Below, in pieces: positions 34,472 through 43,134 of a DNA stretch of 64,000 nucleotides (its first letter is position 1; every line of letters starts with the position of its first letter). The stretch spans positions 248,001 through 312,000 of the forward strand of contig NZ_CAJQZC010000007.1 of NCBI RefSeq assembly GCF_907164555.1. Direction: 5' to 3'. Origin of the DNA: Paraburkholderia saeva (GTDB lineage: Bacteria; Pseudomonadota; Gammaproteobacteria; Burkholderiales; Burkholderiaceae). The notes under the pieces were generated by a model. It was not told the DNA's origin, did no database searches, and worked only from the letters and a program-made list of their open reading frames with translations. The position numbers were made by a program, and so were the translations under genes.

Positions 34472-35995
34472 TCAAGACGCCTGCCGGATGTCTTCGAGTT
34501 TCCAGCCCTTGTCGAACCACGGCGCGAGCGGGCCGTACAGCCGGAAAATCGTGAACCAGCTCTTGCCCGGAATGGTTTGAATCCAGTTGCTTTCCTTGCC
34601 CGCCGGCGCTTTCGGTCCGAAAAACAGATCGACGGAGCCGTCCGCGTTTTTCAGGAGACCCTTTTCGCTGGAGAGGCTTGGGAACTGCTGGTCGGTCTGC
34701 AGCATCGAGCGCGTCTGCGGGTCGTACAGTACGACCGACCAGAAGTCCTTCACCGGCACGTTGGGCGGAACGTGCAATGTGTAGTTTTTCGCGCCGTCGA
34801 ACGGTTTGCCTGACGCGTCGTAATTTGCCGCGGCGTACTGTGAGCCGATGCCCGGCATCGCGATCGCCATCGCAGGCGTATCGACGGTCGCGGCGTAGAA
34901 GAACATCGTGCGTGCGTCGAAATTGCGTGCGCCGTCGTTCAGCCACTGATAGCTGCCGCCGATGAACGGCGTGGTCCAGTGACGATCCGGATAGATCAGC
35001 GCGGCCTTGTCGCGGTTCGCGAAATCGATCGCGCGTGCGGTTGCGTTACCGACCGCGACGGCATCCGTGAGGATCTTCGTCATGCGTTCATCGGGTGCGA
35101 ACGGTTTGCCTTTCACCATGCCGATCGACGCGAAAAGCCCTGTCATGTCAGGACCGTAGGCACCGGCGGGCTCTTCCTGCACGATCTCGTTCAACTCTTC
35201 GTAGAACTTGATCGTGTTCGCGTGCACCGTGTTCATGACCTTGCCGGACATGTCGACGAATGTGGTCGCGGGCGGCGAGCCTGCCTGCGCAAGCGGATAC
35301 ACACGCAGGTGCGCCTTGAGGCTCGCGACACCGGGTTTCGGGTCGCCGTTCTTCATGAACGCGCGGCCGAACAGCAGGTTGCCGAACGTCGGCGACTTCA
35401 CGATGATGTAGCCGCTCTTTGGCAGCGCGCCGGTATAGCCCGGCGGCACGAACAGGTACTTGCCGCCTTTGCCCTTGTCCGGGCCGGCGTTGCCGAGGTC
35501 GGTGACGTAGCGGAACCAGAAGTCGTCGACGACGCCGAGGATGTTTGGCGGCGTTTCGACGACCACTGGCCCGTTCTTCAGATCCATCCAGTTCCAGAAG
35601 TAGACCGTTTCGGTATTCGCAGTCAGGAAGAGCGACTTCGAATCCATCAGCGATTCGAAAATGCCGATGGTGCTGCCGGTTGCGCCCGCTTCGCGCAGGG
35701 CCGTGCGGATCGCGACGAGCGATGCGCCCGGCACACCGTTCAGGAACACTTCGACGCCGCGCGAGAAGTCGAGATTGTCGTACACTTTCTGCGCCGTTTC
35801 GGGCGTCGGAATACCGTCGAAGAATTTGAGCTGACCGATGCGTGTGTCGACGGTGTCGGGCGTCGTGATTTCAGGTGGGATTGGTGTGGCCATCTTCAAC
35901 GCGGCCGGAGCGGCCTGTGCGGGCACCAGCGCCGACGCGCACATTGCGGCAAGGAAACAGGCAACACTTCGCTTGATCGTCATCTTCTTGTTCAC
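34472..35995 (-). CDS. DUF1254/DUF1214 domain secreted protein
   Basis: 507 residues from GTG 35995, which follows GGAGG at five bases; the signal peptide ends at VPAQAAP. The N-terminal DUF1254 part has ANTETVYFWNWMDL and GKYLFVPPGYTG; the C-terminal DUF1214 part has GSQYAAANYDASGKPFDG, FWSVVLYDPQTRS and WFTIFRLYGPLAPWFD. These proteins are exported and common in soil Proteobacteria, with no agreed function. It stands alone, divergent from the lipoprotein gene at 36238. Confidence 0.87.
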   Translation of the reverse strand: MNKKMTIKRSVACFLAAMCASALVPAQAAPAALKMATPIPPEITTPDTVDTRIGQLKFFDGIPTPETAQKVYDNLDFSRGVEVFLNGVPGASLVAIRTALREAGATGSTIGIFESLMDSKSLFLTANTETVYFWNWMDLKNGPVVVETPPNILGVVDDFWFRYVTDLGNAGPDKGKGGKYLFVPPGYTGALPKSGYIIVKSPTFGNLLFGRAFMKNGDPKPGVASLKAHLRVYPLAQAGSPPATTFVDMSGKVMNTVHANTIKFYEELNEIVQEEPAGAYGPDMTGLFASIGMVKGKPFAPDERMTKILTDAVAVGNATARAIDFANRDKAALIYPDRHWTTPFIGGSYQWLNDGARNFDARTMFFYAATVDTPAMAIAMPGIGSQYAAANYDASGKPFDGAKNYTLHVPPNVPVKDFWSVVLYDPQTRSMLQTDQQFPSLSSEKGLLKNADGSVDLFFGPKAPAGKESNWIQTIPGKSWFTIFRLYGPLAPWFDKGWKLEDIRQAS

Positions 35996-36237
35996 GAAAC
36001 CTCCACACGGTGAAATTCCGGCAGGCCGGAATGGTAAGGGCAGATGTTGCTGGCACTATTATTACCCGCCCATGCCGGCTACGTGTCCCAAAAAGCCCGG
36101 CAAGCGGCGCAGGTCGCGCTTCTCCGCGGTGGCGCCGCGCTTTGTAACGAACGGTTTCCGTATGTTTTCCTTCCCGCGTGACAGGCGCTCTACAATGCAT
36201 GCCATTCGACGTCGCGTCGCTCCGGTTTCTTTCGACC

Positions 36238-36966
36238 ATGCCTCAAGTCCTTGCCCGAACCACCTTCACCACGCTTGTGCTCGTCGCGCTCGCTTCGCTT
36301 GCCGGCTGCTCGACCACGCCGCAGCCCAAATTCCAGCAGGAACTGTTCGATACAGGCGTAAGCCCGTACGCGCGCAACTTCAACGCGAGCACCACGGATA
36401 CCTGTGAAGCGGCCCGTCGCGCGTTGCTCAGTCAGGGTTACATGACGACCATGACGCGCAGCGACACGATTGACGGCACCAAGAATTTCCAGCCGAGCGG
36501 CGATTCGCACGTCGTGGTGGAATTTCACGTCGTCTGCACGCCGGGTGAATCGGCGAGCGACACGAGCATCGCGTATGTGAACGCGGTGCAGAATGGTTTC
36601 GCGCTGAAGAAGAGCGATACGTCGGCCAGTGTGGGCCTGAGCGTGCTCGGTTCGCTGTCGCTGCCGATTCGCTCGAACAGCGACGCGATGGTGAAGATTT
36701 CGAGTGAGACGATCCCGTCGGGCAAGTTCTACGACCGCTTCTTCGCGCTCGTCGATCATTATCTGCAGACGGTCGTGCGCACGTCGCCGGTAGTGCCGGA
36801 CACGGTTGTCACCCGCGAAATTGCGCCAGACGCCGCAGTTGATGTGGCCGCGCGGGCAGCCGCGCAGGCCGTGACGCAGACGGCCGCGCAGACAACCGGT
36901 GAAGCAGCCGCGCCTGCGCCGGCAAGCGACAGCCTCGCGCCGCTCCTGCAGTCGCTGACGCCTTGA
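36238..36966 (+). CDS. DUF2242 family lipoprotein
   Basis: 242 residues from ATG 36238. The signal peptide ends in a lipobox, ASLAGCST, so it is a lipoprotein. FDTGVSPYARNFNASTTDTCEAARRALLSQGY matches the DUF2242 core, with the strand VVVEFHVVCTP in the middle (longer pieces abbreviated here only by position: residues about 36-67). The C-terminal 60 residues are alanine- and threonine-rich and probably disordered. The role is unknown. A strong hairpin lies between its stop and the convergent NYN gene. Confidence 0.8.
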   Translation: MPQVLARTTFTTLVLVALASLAGCSTTPQPKFQQELFDTGVSPYARNFNASTTDTCEAARRALLSQGYMTTMTRSDTIDGTKNFQPSGDSHVVVEFHVVCTPGESASDTSIAYVNAVQNGFALKKSDTSASVGLSVLGSLSLPIRSNSDAMVKISSETIPSGKFYDRFFALVDHYLQTVVRTSPVVPDTVVTREIAPDAAVDVAARAAAQAVTQTAAQTTGEAAAPAPASDSLAPLLQSLTP

Positions 36967-36994
36967 TGCGCTGAAGCGGCCAGAGGCTGCGGGA

Positions 36995-37020
36995 CGCGCC
37001 GGTCGATCCGGCGCGCTTCT
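36995..37020. terminator. Terminator hairpin after the DUF2242 gene
   Basis: CGCGCCGG at 36995-37002 pairs with CCGGCGCG at 37008-37015 around a five-base loop, followed by CTTCT. It sits between the DUF2242 lipoprotein and the convergent NYN gene. Confidence 0.55.
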
Positions 37021-37038
37021 ACCAGGCCTGCTTTGCCG

Positions 37039-38346
37039 CTATTCAGTCGCCGCAGCCGCCTTGCGCGGACGACGTGCCCGCGGTGCAGTTTTGCGAGCGG
37101 TTTTCTTTGCTTTCAGCGCGCGTTCTTCACCCTGTGCGGCCTGGGCAATCTGCGCTTCCGGCGCAGGCGATGGCTGATCCGCTGTGTTGTCGCTGGAGGC
37201 GGACGTTTCCGCGACATCGACCGCTTTGGCTTTCTTCGATGCCGTCTTCCGGCTTCCGCGCCCCTTGCGTCGCGCGGTGGCTGGCTCTGCCGGCGCTTCT
37301 TCATCCGCCGCGAATTCAGTCACTGCCGGCACGTACGGCGCATCTGACGGTTCGTGGACTTCGTGCATGTCCGGCGTGGTGAACAGATCCTGCGCGACGG
37401 GCAACTCCAGGCCGGTGGTCGCGGCCACCGCGGGTTCCTGCGCGCCCTTCCTGCGCACACCCCGTTTCGATCTGCTTTCACGCTGCTGCGACTGCTGCTG
37501 CGCAGGCTCGCTGCGCACCGTGCCACCATTGCCGCCGCGAAACACGAACGTGCCTGATTTTTCGTCGCGGCCGACTTCGAACAGACCACGCGTCTGCGCT
37601 TCTTCGAGCAGATTGCCGAACGCACGAAACCCGTAGTACGACTCGCTGAAATCCGGCTTGCGACGCTTGATCGCGTCCTTCAACGCCGATGCCCATACCT
37701 TGCCGCTATCGCCGCGCTCGGTCACGAGCGCATCGAACGTCTGCACGGCGATCTCAATCGCTTCGCTGCGACGCGATTCGAGATCGTCGCGGCGGCGCTT
37801 CTCTTCATCGGGCGAGCGTTTCGGCGCCGGCTGCGTTTCCTTCACGCGCTTCGCGGCGGCGCGCTGGCTTTCGCGGGCGAGGTCGTCGTAGAAAATGAAT
37901 TCGTCGCAATTCGCGATCAGCAGATCGGAAGTCGACTGCTTCACGCCGACGCCGATGACCTGCTTCGCGTTTTCGCGCAGTTTCGAAACCAGCGGCGAGA
38001 AGTCCGAGTCGCCGCTGATGATCACGAACGTATTGACGTGCGATTTCGTATAGCAGAGGTCGAGCGCATCGACGACGAGCCGGATGTCAGCCGAGTTCTT
38101 GCCTGACTGGCGCACGTGCGGAATCTCGATCAGTTCGAAGTTCGCTTCGTGCATGGCGGCCTTGAAACCCTTGTACCGCTCCCAGTCGCAATACGCTTTC
38201 TTGACGACGATGCTGCCCTTTAGCAGCAGACGTTCGAGCACAAGCTTGATGTCGAACTTCTCGAACTTTGCGTCGCGCACGCCAAGCGCGACGTTCTCGA
38301 AGTCGCAAAAGAGCGCCATGCTGGGCGTGTCACTGGATGATGTCAT
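37039..38346 (-). CDS. NYN-domain RNase-like protein with OST-HTH/LOTUS domain
   Basis: 435 residues. Residues 10-160 form a NYN (PIN-like) domain with acidic residues in ALFCDFENV (D15), SADIRLVVDALD and IISGDSDFSPLV, the set expected for a metal-dependent ribonuclease. Residues about 195-270 look like an OST-HTH/LOTUS RNA-binding domain (ALKDAIKRRKPDFSESYYGF). The last 120 residues are low-complexity, Ala/Lys/Arg-rich and probably bind nucleic acid. RNA processing or decay is likely; the target is unknown. It is a single-gene unit. Confidence 0.85.
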   Translation of the reverse strand: MTSSSDTPSMALFCDFENVALGVRDAKFEKFDIKLVLERLLLKGSIVVKKAYCDWERYKGFKAAMHEANFELIEIPHVRQSGKNSADIRLVVDALDLCYTKSHVNTFVIISGDSDFSPLVSKLRENAKQVIGVGVKQSTSDLLIANCDEFIFYDDLARESQRAAAKRVKETQPAPKRSPDEEKRRRDDLESRRSEAIEIAVQTFDALVTERGDSGKVWASALKDAIKRRKPDFSESYYGFRAFGNLLEEAQTRGLFEVGRDEKSGTFVFRGGNGGTVRSEPAQQQSQQRESRSKRGVRRKGAQEPAVAATTGLELPVAQDLFTTPDMHEVHEPSDAPYVPAVTEFAADEEAPAEPATARRKGRGSRKTASKKAKAVDVAETSASSDNTADQPSPAPEAQIAQAAQGEERALKAKKTARKTAPRARRPRKAAAATE

Positions 38347-38898
38347 GTGGGTGTTCTCCCTTGGTTCGGGCGAGTGCAGGAATAACCCGCAGCATAACGG
38401 TCTTTTGCGCGCGCGCCTGGCAGATTGATTCCGGTCGGTGCGCGGACCGGCTTCTCGTTGAGACTGAACCGGGCGTACCGTCGCCGGTTAAATATCGTAT
38501 TCGCATAAATGAAATAGAATGCGGCCTGTGGTTTCTCCAGCCTCGAAAATCGAGCGCGCCTGGTCATTTCATCAGATGATTCGCGATTAACTCACGGCGG
38601 TCCTTGCTGGTTGCAACGGACGCGTCGTTGCGCATCGTCTTGCGCCGAAAATGCCTTGGTTCAAGGGCTCAAATGCGCGCTCGCGCTTTGCTGGCGGCAC
38701 TCTGATTTCTAAAGTTGAAACCCGGTTTTGCCGATATCCCGATCAAACCTTCAGATGCCAATGTGCCGTTAATCGGCACGGTAACGAAACGGGTGTGCTC
38801 ACCGGCCGTTCGATTCAGGCGGCCGTTTTTATTTTGCGTTCTGACGGTGAAACAAGGTCCTGCAAAGACTGGCCGTTGCAGAGAAGGAGAAATAGCGT
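38347..38898. other. 552-base intergenic region upstream of the HExxH lipoprotein
   Basis: No supported gene. It contains an AT-richer island at about 38480-38520 (promoter-like), a six-base stem GTGCCG/CGGCAC at 38763-38779, and a terminator-like hairpin at 38803-38834. The long gap and hairpins suggest a long regulated leader for the downstream gene, or a small RNA. Confidence 0.4.
38803..38834 (+). promoter_or_regulatory. Terminator-like hairpin in the leader of the HExxH lipoprotein gene
   Basis: CGGCCG at 38803-38808 pairs with CGGCCG at 38820-38825, followed directly by TTTTTATTTT. This has the form of an intrinsic terminator, 65 bases before the start codon of the next gene on the same strand. 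It could act as an attenuator or end a small upstream RNA. Confidence 0.5.
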
Positions 38899-40596
38899 AT
38901 GCGCGCATCGCGCCTGAAATTGCTGACGGGGCACACCCTCGCCCTCGTATTGTTCGCGAGCCTTGCCGCCTGTGGCGGCGGTGGTGGCGGCGACACTTCG
39001 CCGGCAACGAAGAGCGGCGCGCCGGTCGTGGGCCCGAGCGGATCCGTCCAGTCGCTTCTGGCGGCCTGTACGAACTGCGCGGCCGTCGATGCGTCGACGT
39101 ATGCAGGCAGCGGCACCGGTATCTGGCAGGTCGACAACATCGGTACGTCACCCACCAATGTGCCGTTGTCGATCAGCGGCCTGCGCGGTCAGAACGTGAC
39201 ACTTGTGTTCTCGAACGAAAGCGCGTCGAACCAGACGATGCCGGGTATTGCGCTCACGCAGAGCGTCTCCGTCGCACATTCGATGGTGGGCGCGACCAGT
39301 ACATCCGCTGCGCAGGGCGAAGACCCGACCGCCGCCGCAATCCGCCAGTTCAACTACAAGGGTTGGGCCGATCTTGCCAGCGCGGCAAGGTCGCAGGCAG
39401 TCATGCGCTCGCAGGTCGCCGTGCCGCCGGGCCCGTCTGCGTCGTACAGCCTCTACTCGCAACGCGACTTCTACTATTCCGACCTCACGCTGCGCCACAC
39501 GACGCTGGAAGAACAGGCGACGACACAGGACGGCACGCTCATCAACCTGTGGGTCGAGAACTCCGAAATTGGCGCGACACAGATGACCTCTGCGCTGGTC
39601 CACACGCTCCTCACCCGTTACGCGCAACAGGGCGGCATCTACGACATGGTGACAGGCGTCGGCGGCAAGCTGTACGGACCGAACTCGCAGAGCGCGCTGA
39701 TCGACGGCACCAGCCAGCCGATCGATCTCGTCGTGCTCAACTTCAATCATGACGGTCAGGCGTTCGGTTCGATCGGCTACTTCTGGGGGTTGAACAACTT
39801 CAGGAAAGGCACAGGCCAGAGCGCCTACAGCAACGAATCGATCTCGCTGTATCTGGATTCGGAAACGCTGTACCTGGGTGGCGCCAACGGACTTCAGCAG
39901 ATGTTGACGACGATGGCGCACGAAAGCACGCACATGCAGAATTTCTACCGACGCTCGGTATTGATGGGTTCGCAGTACGCGTTCGAGCCGTGGCTCGAAG
40001 AAATGACGGCGATGATGATGGAGGACTGGACGAGCTTCAACATCGATCCGACGCACGCATTCAACGCGATCCGTAACGTGCGCTTTTACGATTACATGAC
40101 GTACAACGGTCATGGCAGCTACAACTGCGGGCTGACCAACTGGACGCCGTTCGCCACCGACTGCGAAAGCTATTCGGTTTCGGGGTCGTTCGGCGGCTTC
40201 CTGAACCGTCAGCTGGGTCTCGCGTTCTACAAGGCGCTGTTGACAAACAAAGGCCAGACCGACTCGCTCGCGATCCTGAACGACGTGATCAACCAGATTC
40301 GTCCGGGGTCGAGCGTGCAGCAGGAACTGCGTCATTTCTCGGCGGCCGCGGAAGGTTTGATCCCCGCGACGACGAGCGTTTCGCAGTATGCATTTCCATC
40401 GCGCTCGGAAGGCGGCTTCACGCTGCCGGCGATCGACCCGACCTCGGCGCTCTATCCGCGCGCGCTGCCCGCCGCGTTGCCAGCTGTGCTGATGAGCCTC
40501 GGCAGCTTCCCTATCGTGCGTCCCGCAATGACGGGCACCTACACGGAAACCGTACGCGTGCCGCCAGGCACGACGTTGTCGGTGATCATCGACTGA
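38899..40596 (+). CDS. Predicted zinc metallopeptidase lipoprotein (M30/hyicolysin-like)
   Basis: 565 residues. The signal peptide ends in the lipobox LFASLAAC, and a run of six glycines follows the cysteine as a flexible tether. The zinc motif HESTH is at residues 341-345 (TTMAHESTHMQNF), and WLEEMTAMMMEDW downstream may give the third ligand. The arrangement fits the M30 (hyicolysin) family. The N-terminal CTNCAAVDAS motif resembles other Burkholderia members. It would act on the cell surface or in the periplasm. It starts after GAAGGAG and ends at a perfect terminator. Confidence 0.75.
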   Translation: MRASRLKLLTGHTLALVLFASLAACGGGGGGDTSPATKSGAPVVGPSGSVQSLLAACTNCAAVDASTYAGSGTGIWQVDNIGTSPTNVPLSISGLRGQNVTLVFSNESASNQTMPGIALTQSVSVAHSMVGATSTSAAQGEDPTAAAIRQFNYKGWADLASAARSQAVMRSQVAVPPGPSASYSLYSQRDFYYSDLTLRHTTLEEQATTQDGTLINLWVENSEIGATQMTSALVHTLLTRYAQQGGIYDMVTGVGGKLYGPNSQSALIDGTSQPIDLVVLNFNHDGQAFGSIGYFWGLNNFRKGTGQSAYSNESISLYLDSETLYLGGANGLQQMLTTMAHESTHMQNFYRRSVLMGSQYAFEPWLEEMTAMMMEDWTSFNIDPTHAFNAIRNVRFYDYMTYNGHGSYNCGLTNWTPFATDCESYSVSGSFGGFLNRQLGLAFYKALLTNKGQTDSLAILNDVINQIRPGSSVQQELRHFSAAAEGLIPATTSVSQYAFPSRSEGGFTLPAIDPTSALYPRALPAALPAVLMSLGSFPIVRPAMTGTYTETVRVPPGTTLSVIID

Positions 40597-40619
40597 CGTC
40601 GGGCAAGTGTGCTTGAATC

Positions 40620-40652
40620 AGGCTGCTTCCCCGGAAGCAGCCTTTCTTTTTT
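40620..40652 (+). terminator. Rho-independent terminator of the metallopeptidase gene
   Basis: An 11-base perfect stem AGGCTGCTTCC/GGAAGCAGCCT with a CC loop, followed by TTCTTTTTT. It lies 24 bases after the stop codon. Confidence 0.85.
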
Positions 40653-40688
40653 CCAGCTGCGGTTCTGTGGCGATTCGAGGTGCCGGTG

Positions 40689-41048
40689 ATGTCCAGCGTG
40701 AAAATCCGTTATGCGATTCCCCCCGCGTGCTCGCGGCTCGTTGCGCTCGCGTTGCCGCTCATGATGAGCGTGGCGTGTGCGAGTGGCGCGGGTGCTGTGA
40801 GCGTGGGCGCTCCGGTCGAACTCTCGGGCAAGCTCGTGTTGCGCGGTAACGAGCCGTTCGTGTATCCGGTCGTCTACGACGCACGCGGCGTGTGGGAACT
40901 ACAGGGTGTACCGAAGGCGCAGGCCTCCGTATTGCAGAACCAGCAGGTGAGTGTGCAAGGCACCGTGACGCGGCTTGATCCAGGCGGCTTCCAGTTACCG
41001 GCGGTGCAGGTCAAAACGCTGGTGCCGAAAGGCGCATCGTCAAACTGA
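40689..41048 (+). CDS. Hypothetical exported protein
   Basis: 119 residues from ATG 40689; an ATG at 40680 is also in frame. A basic start (SSVKIRYAIPPACSRL) precedes a hydrophobic segment ending at VACASG, which may be a signal peptide or lipobox-like site. The mature part is a small beta domain: LSGKLVLRGNEPFVYPVVYDARG and QQVSVQGTVTRLDPGG (first piece described by residues about 43-66). It resembles small OB-like periplasmic domains, but I do not recognise a family. It stands alone before the convergent EamA gene. Confidence 0.6.
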   Translation: MSSVKIRYAIPPACSRLVALALPLMMSVACASGAGAVSVGAPVELSGKLVLRGNEPFVYPVVYDARGVWELQGVPKAQASVLQNQQVSVQGTVTRLDPGGFQLPAVQVKTLVPKGASSN

Positions 41049-41113
41049 GAGCGCATTGCCGCGCAGAAGGCGCGCCAGGCGATGTGCTGCAGCCAGCACC
41101 CGTACCGTCTCCT

Positions 41114-42088
41114 TCAACCCTGTCCGATCGACGACCCTGCAGCCTGCCGCCGGTTTTCCCACGCCGGCATCACCTGACACACGATCAGCCCCGCGAGCAT
41201 CAGCACGCAGCCGAAGAGCGCGCGTCCGGGCAACGTTTCACCGAGCACCAGCCAGCCCGCGAACGCGGCGAACACGCCTTCCATGCTGAAGATCACGGCG
41301 GCGTGCGCGGGGGCGGCGTCTTTCTGCGCGACCACCTGAATGGTGTACGCGACGCCGACCGAAAGGCCGCCACCGTAAAGAATTGTCGGTGCGGCGCGTA
41401 CGAGATCGGCGAGCGTGAGTGGTTCGAAGGCGAGACCGACTGCGAGACATACGATGCCGCACGTGACGAACTGCACGAGCGCGAGCATGAGCGGATCGTG
41501 GCGGCGCGCGAACCGTCCGACGAGCATTACCTGCGCCGCGATCACGAACGCGCCGGCGAGCTGGTACCCGTCGCCATAGAGAATCGTAAAGTGCTCGCTG
41601 ACGCTCAGAAAATACATGCCGATGGCGGCGAGGAGCGCGCCCAGCCACGTGCCGAGTGCCGTCTCGTGACGCGCGAACACGCCCATCAGCGGCACGATGA
41701 CGACATAGAGCGAGCTGATAAATCCAGCGTTTGCGACCTTCGTATACTGCAGTCCAATCTGCTGCATCGAAATCGCAACTGCAAGCAGCAGTCCGAGCAA
41801 TGCACCTGATGCCAGCAGTTCACGCGAAACCGCCTGTGTTGTGGTGACCGGCGCGCCGCCCGGACGCACGTGCCGCAGGTACATCAACAGGCCGAACACG
41901 ACGGCCGCGCCCAGCAGAAAGCGCAGGCCCGTGAAGAGGAAGGGGCCGATCGCGTCGAGACTGAGCCGCTGTGCGACAAAGGCTGAACCCCAGATCAGGG
42001 CGGCGACCAGCATCAGCAGGTTCGCGCGAAGATGTTTGCGACTGTTTGCGTTCACAACAGAAGTGCGTGCGGATTTCGGAGCGCACAT
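41114..42088 (-). CDS. EamA/DMT-family transporter
   Basis: 324 residues with ten hydrophobic helices in two EamA repeats. The first repeat begins LLMLVAALIWGSAFVAQRLS and the second includes FVTCGIVCLAVGLAFEPLT and ILYGGGLSVGVAYTIQVVAQ. The family exports amino acids or other metabolites; the substrate is unknown. The ATG at 42088 lies upstream of a basic cytoplasmic N-terminus. It is a single gene, convergent with the small exported protein. Confidence 0.87.
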   Translation of the reverse strand: MCAPKSARTSVVNANSRKHLRANLLMLVAALIWGSAFVAQRLSLDAIGPFLFTGLRFLLGAAVVFGLLMYLRHVRPGGAPVTTTQAVSRELLASGALLGLLLAVAISMQQIGLQYTKVANAGFISSLYVVIVPLMGVFARHETALGTWLGALLAAIGMYFLSVSEHFTILYGDGYQLAGAFVIAAQVMLVGRFARRHDPLMLALVQFVTCGIVCLAVGLAFEPLTLADLVRAAPTILYGGGLSVGVAYTIQVVAQKDAAPAHAAVIFSMEGVFAAFAGWLVLGETLPGRALFGCVLMLAGLIVCQVMPAWENRRQAAGSSIGQG

Positions 42089-42393
42089 GATACGCGTCCG
42101 TGCAGAACGGTCCGAAACTGGCTGGATGACGCGGGGTTCATCCGGACAAATGCGGCCTGTCTGGCGATCGAAAAAACACCGTTAGAACCGCGTAAAAACA
42201 CGTGAAGTCTGGAAGAAAGAAACGTGTCTCCCGGAAAATACATAGTCGCTTTTATGAGATGACAAACTGCCTACGCTAAGTGATACTCCCCGCGGGGAGC
42301 CGCCTGGCGACGCCGTTACCGGGTGACGCTTCACCATGTCGTACTTATTCATTCACATTGATCAAGTCGTCCAGGTTTGGGGAAAAAAACATT
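42089..42393. other. Intergenic region between EamA and a small secreted protein
   Basis: 305 bases with divergent promoters presumed. It contains the palindrome CTCCCCGCGGGGAG near 42287-42300 and a GGGGAAAAAAAC ribosome-binding region before 42394. No gene or tRNA is seen. Confidence 0.4.
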
Positions 42394-42594
42394 ATGAAGA
42401 AGATCATCGCCTCGCTCGTCGCAGCTTCGTTCGCACTCGTGTCGTTCCAGGCTTTTGCTCAGGATGCGTCCGCACCGGCCGCTGCCAGCGCAGCCAAGCC
42501 GAAGCACAAGCAACTGAAGACGCACGGCAAGAAGGCTCACGTTTCGGAAGCCGCATCGGCTGCCGGCACGAACGACAAGGGCGCACCGCAGTAA
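42394..42594 (+). CDS. Small alanine/lysine-rich secreted protein
   Basis: 66 residues. A clean signal peptide (MKKIIASLVAASFALVSFQAFA) is followed by a 44-residue mature part rich in alanine, lysine and histidine (AAKPKHKQLKTHGKKAH). Similar small basic exported proteins are common in Burkholderia, with no known role. The ATG at 42394 is chosen for the signal peptide and the GGGGA upstream. A strong terminator follows. Confidence 0.7.
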   Translation: MKKIIASLVAASFALVSFQAFAQDASAPAAASAAKPKHKQLKTHGKKAHVSEAASAAGTNDKGAPQ

Positions 42595-42642
42595 GGTTTT
42601 CCCGTTCGCGCAGTCCGGGTCTCGCGACCCGTTCCGCCAGCG

Positions 42643-42679
42643 AAAAAAAGCCAGGGTTTTGCCCTGGCTTTTTTTTGTG
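42643..42679 (+). terminator. Rho-independent terminator
   Basis: AAGCCAGGG and CCCTGGCTT form a nine-base stem around TTTTG, flanked by A7 on the left and T8 on the right, so it can work in both directions. It follows the small secreted protein gene. Confidence 0.85.
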
Positions 42680-42744
42680 CGTTGGCGCCGGTTGCGGCGT
42701 TTGCCGTGACTGAAGCGCGCTGGCGGTGATGCCCGCCGGGAGGC

Positions 42745-43029
42745 TTATTTCGCGTCGCTGGCGAGGCCGCGTTGCAGCACTTCGGTCAGGACGCCGGTCA
42801 TGCCTTCGGGGTGCGCCGCCGCGCGTTCCTTCAGTTGCGCGACGAGATCGGCGTTCAGCTTGCACGCGAACGGCACCAGCCCCAGCTCCTGATCGAGCTT
42901 GCGTTGCGCGCGACGATCGGGCGCCGCCTGCGTCGCGGTACCGCCAAAGCGCCCAGCCGTCGACCGCTTCAGATCGTTGGCCAGCTTGAGCGCCTTGTTC
43001 TTCTCAAGGTCGAATTTTTTCATTGCCAT
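42745..43029 (-). CDS. Hypothetical protein, ribbon-helix-helix-like size
   Basis: 94 residues (start 43029, or ATG 43023 as second choice). It begins MKKFDLEKNKALKLANDL, has a basic middle (RRAQRKLD), and ends FACKLNADLVAQLKERAAAHPEGM with GVLTEVLQRGLAS. The C-terminal part is predicted helical and could be a DNA-binding or oligomerisation element, but I see no certain family. It is a single gene between a terminator and the Mut7-C gene. Confidence 0.6.
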   Translation of the reverse strand: MAMKKFDLEKNKALKLANDLKRSTAGRFGGTATQAAPDRRAQRKLDQELGLVPFACKLNADLVAQLKERAAAHPEGMTGVLTEVLQRGLASDAK

Positions 43030-43134
43030 GCCAGATGCCCCTGCGGAATAAGTGAAGGTGAATAATCCCGCATTGTACGCACCGCGCGCGAGGTGCCATC
43101 GGCACCGGCCTGAAGGCGACCGTTTTATCGCGGG

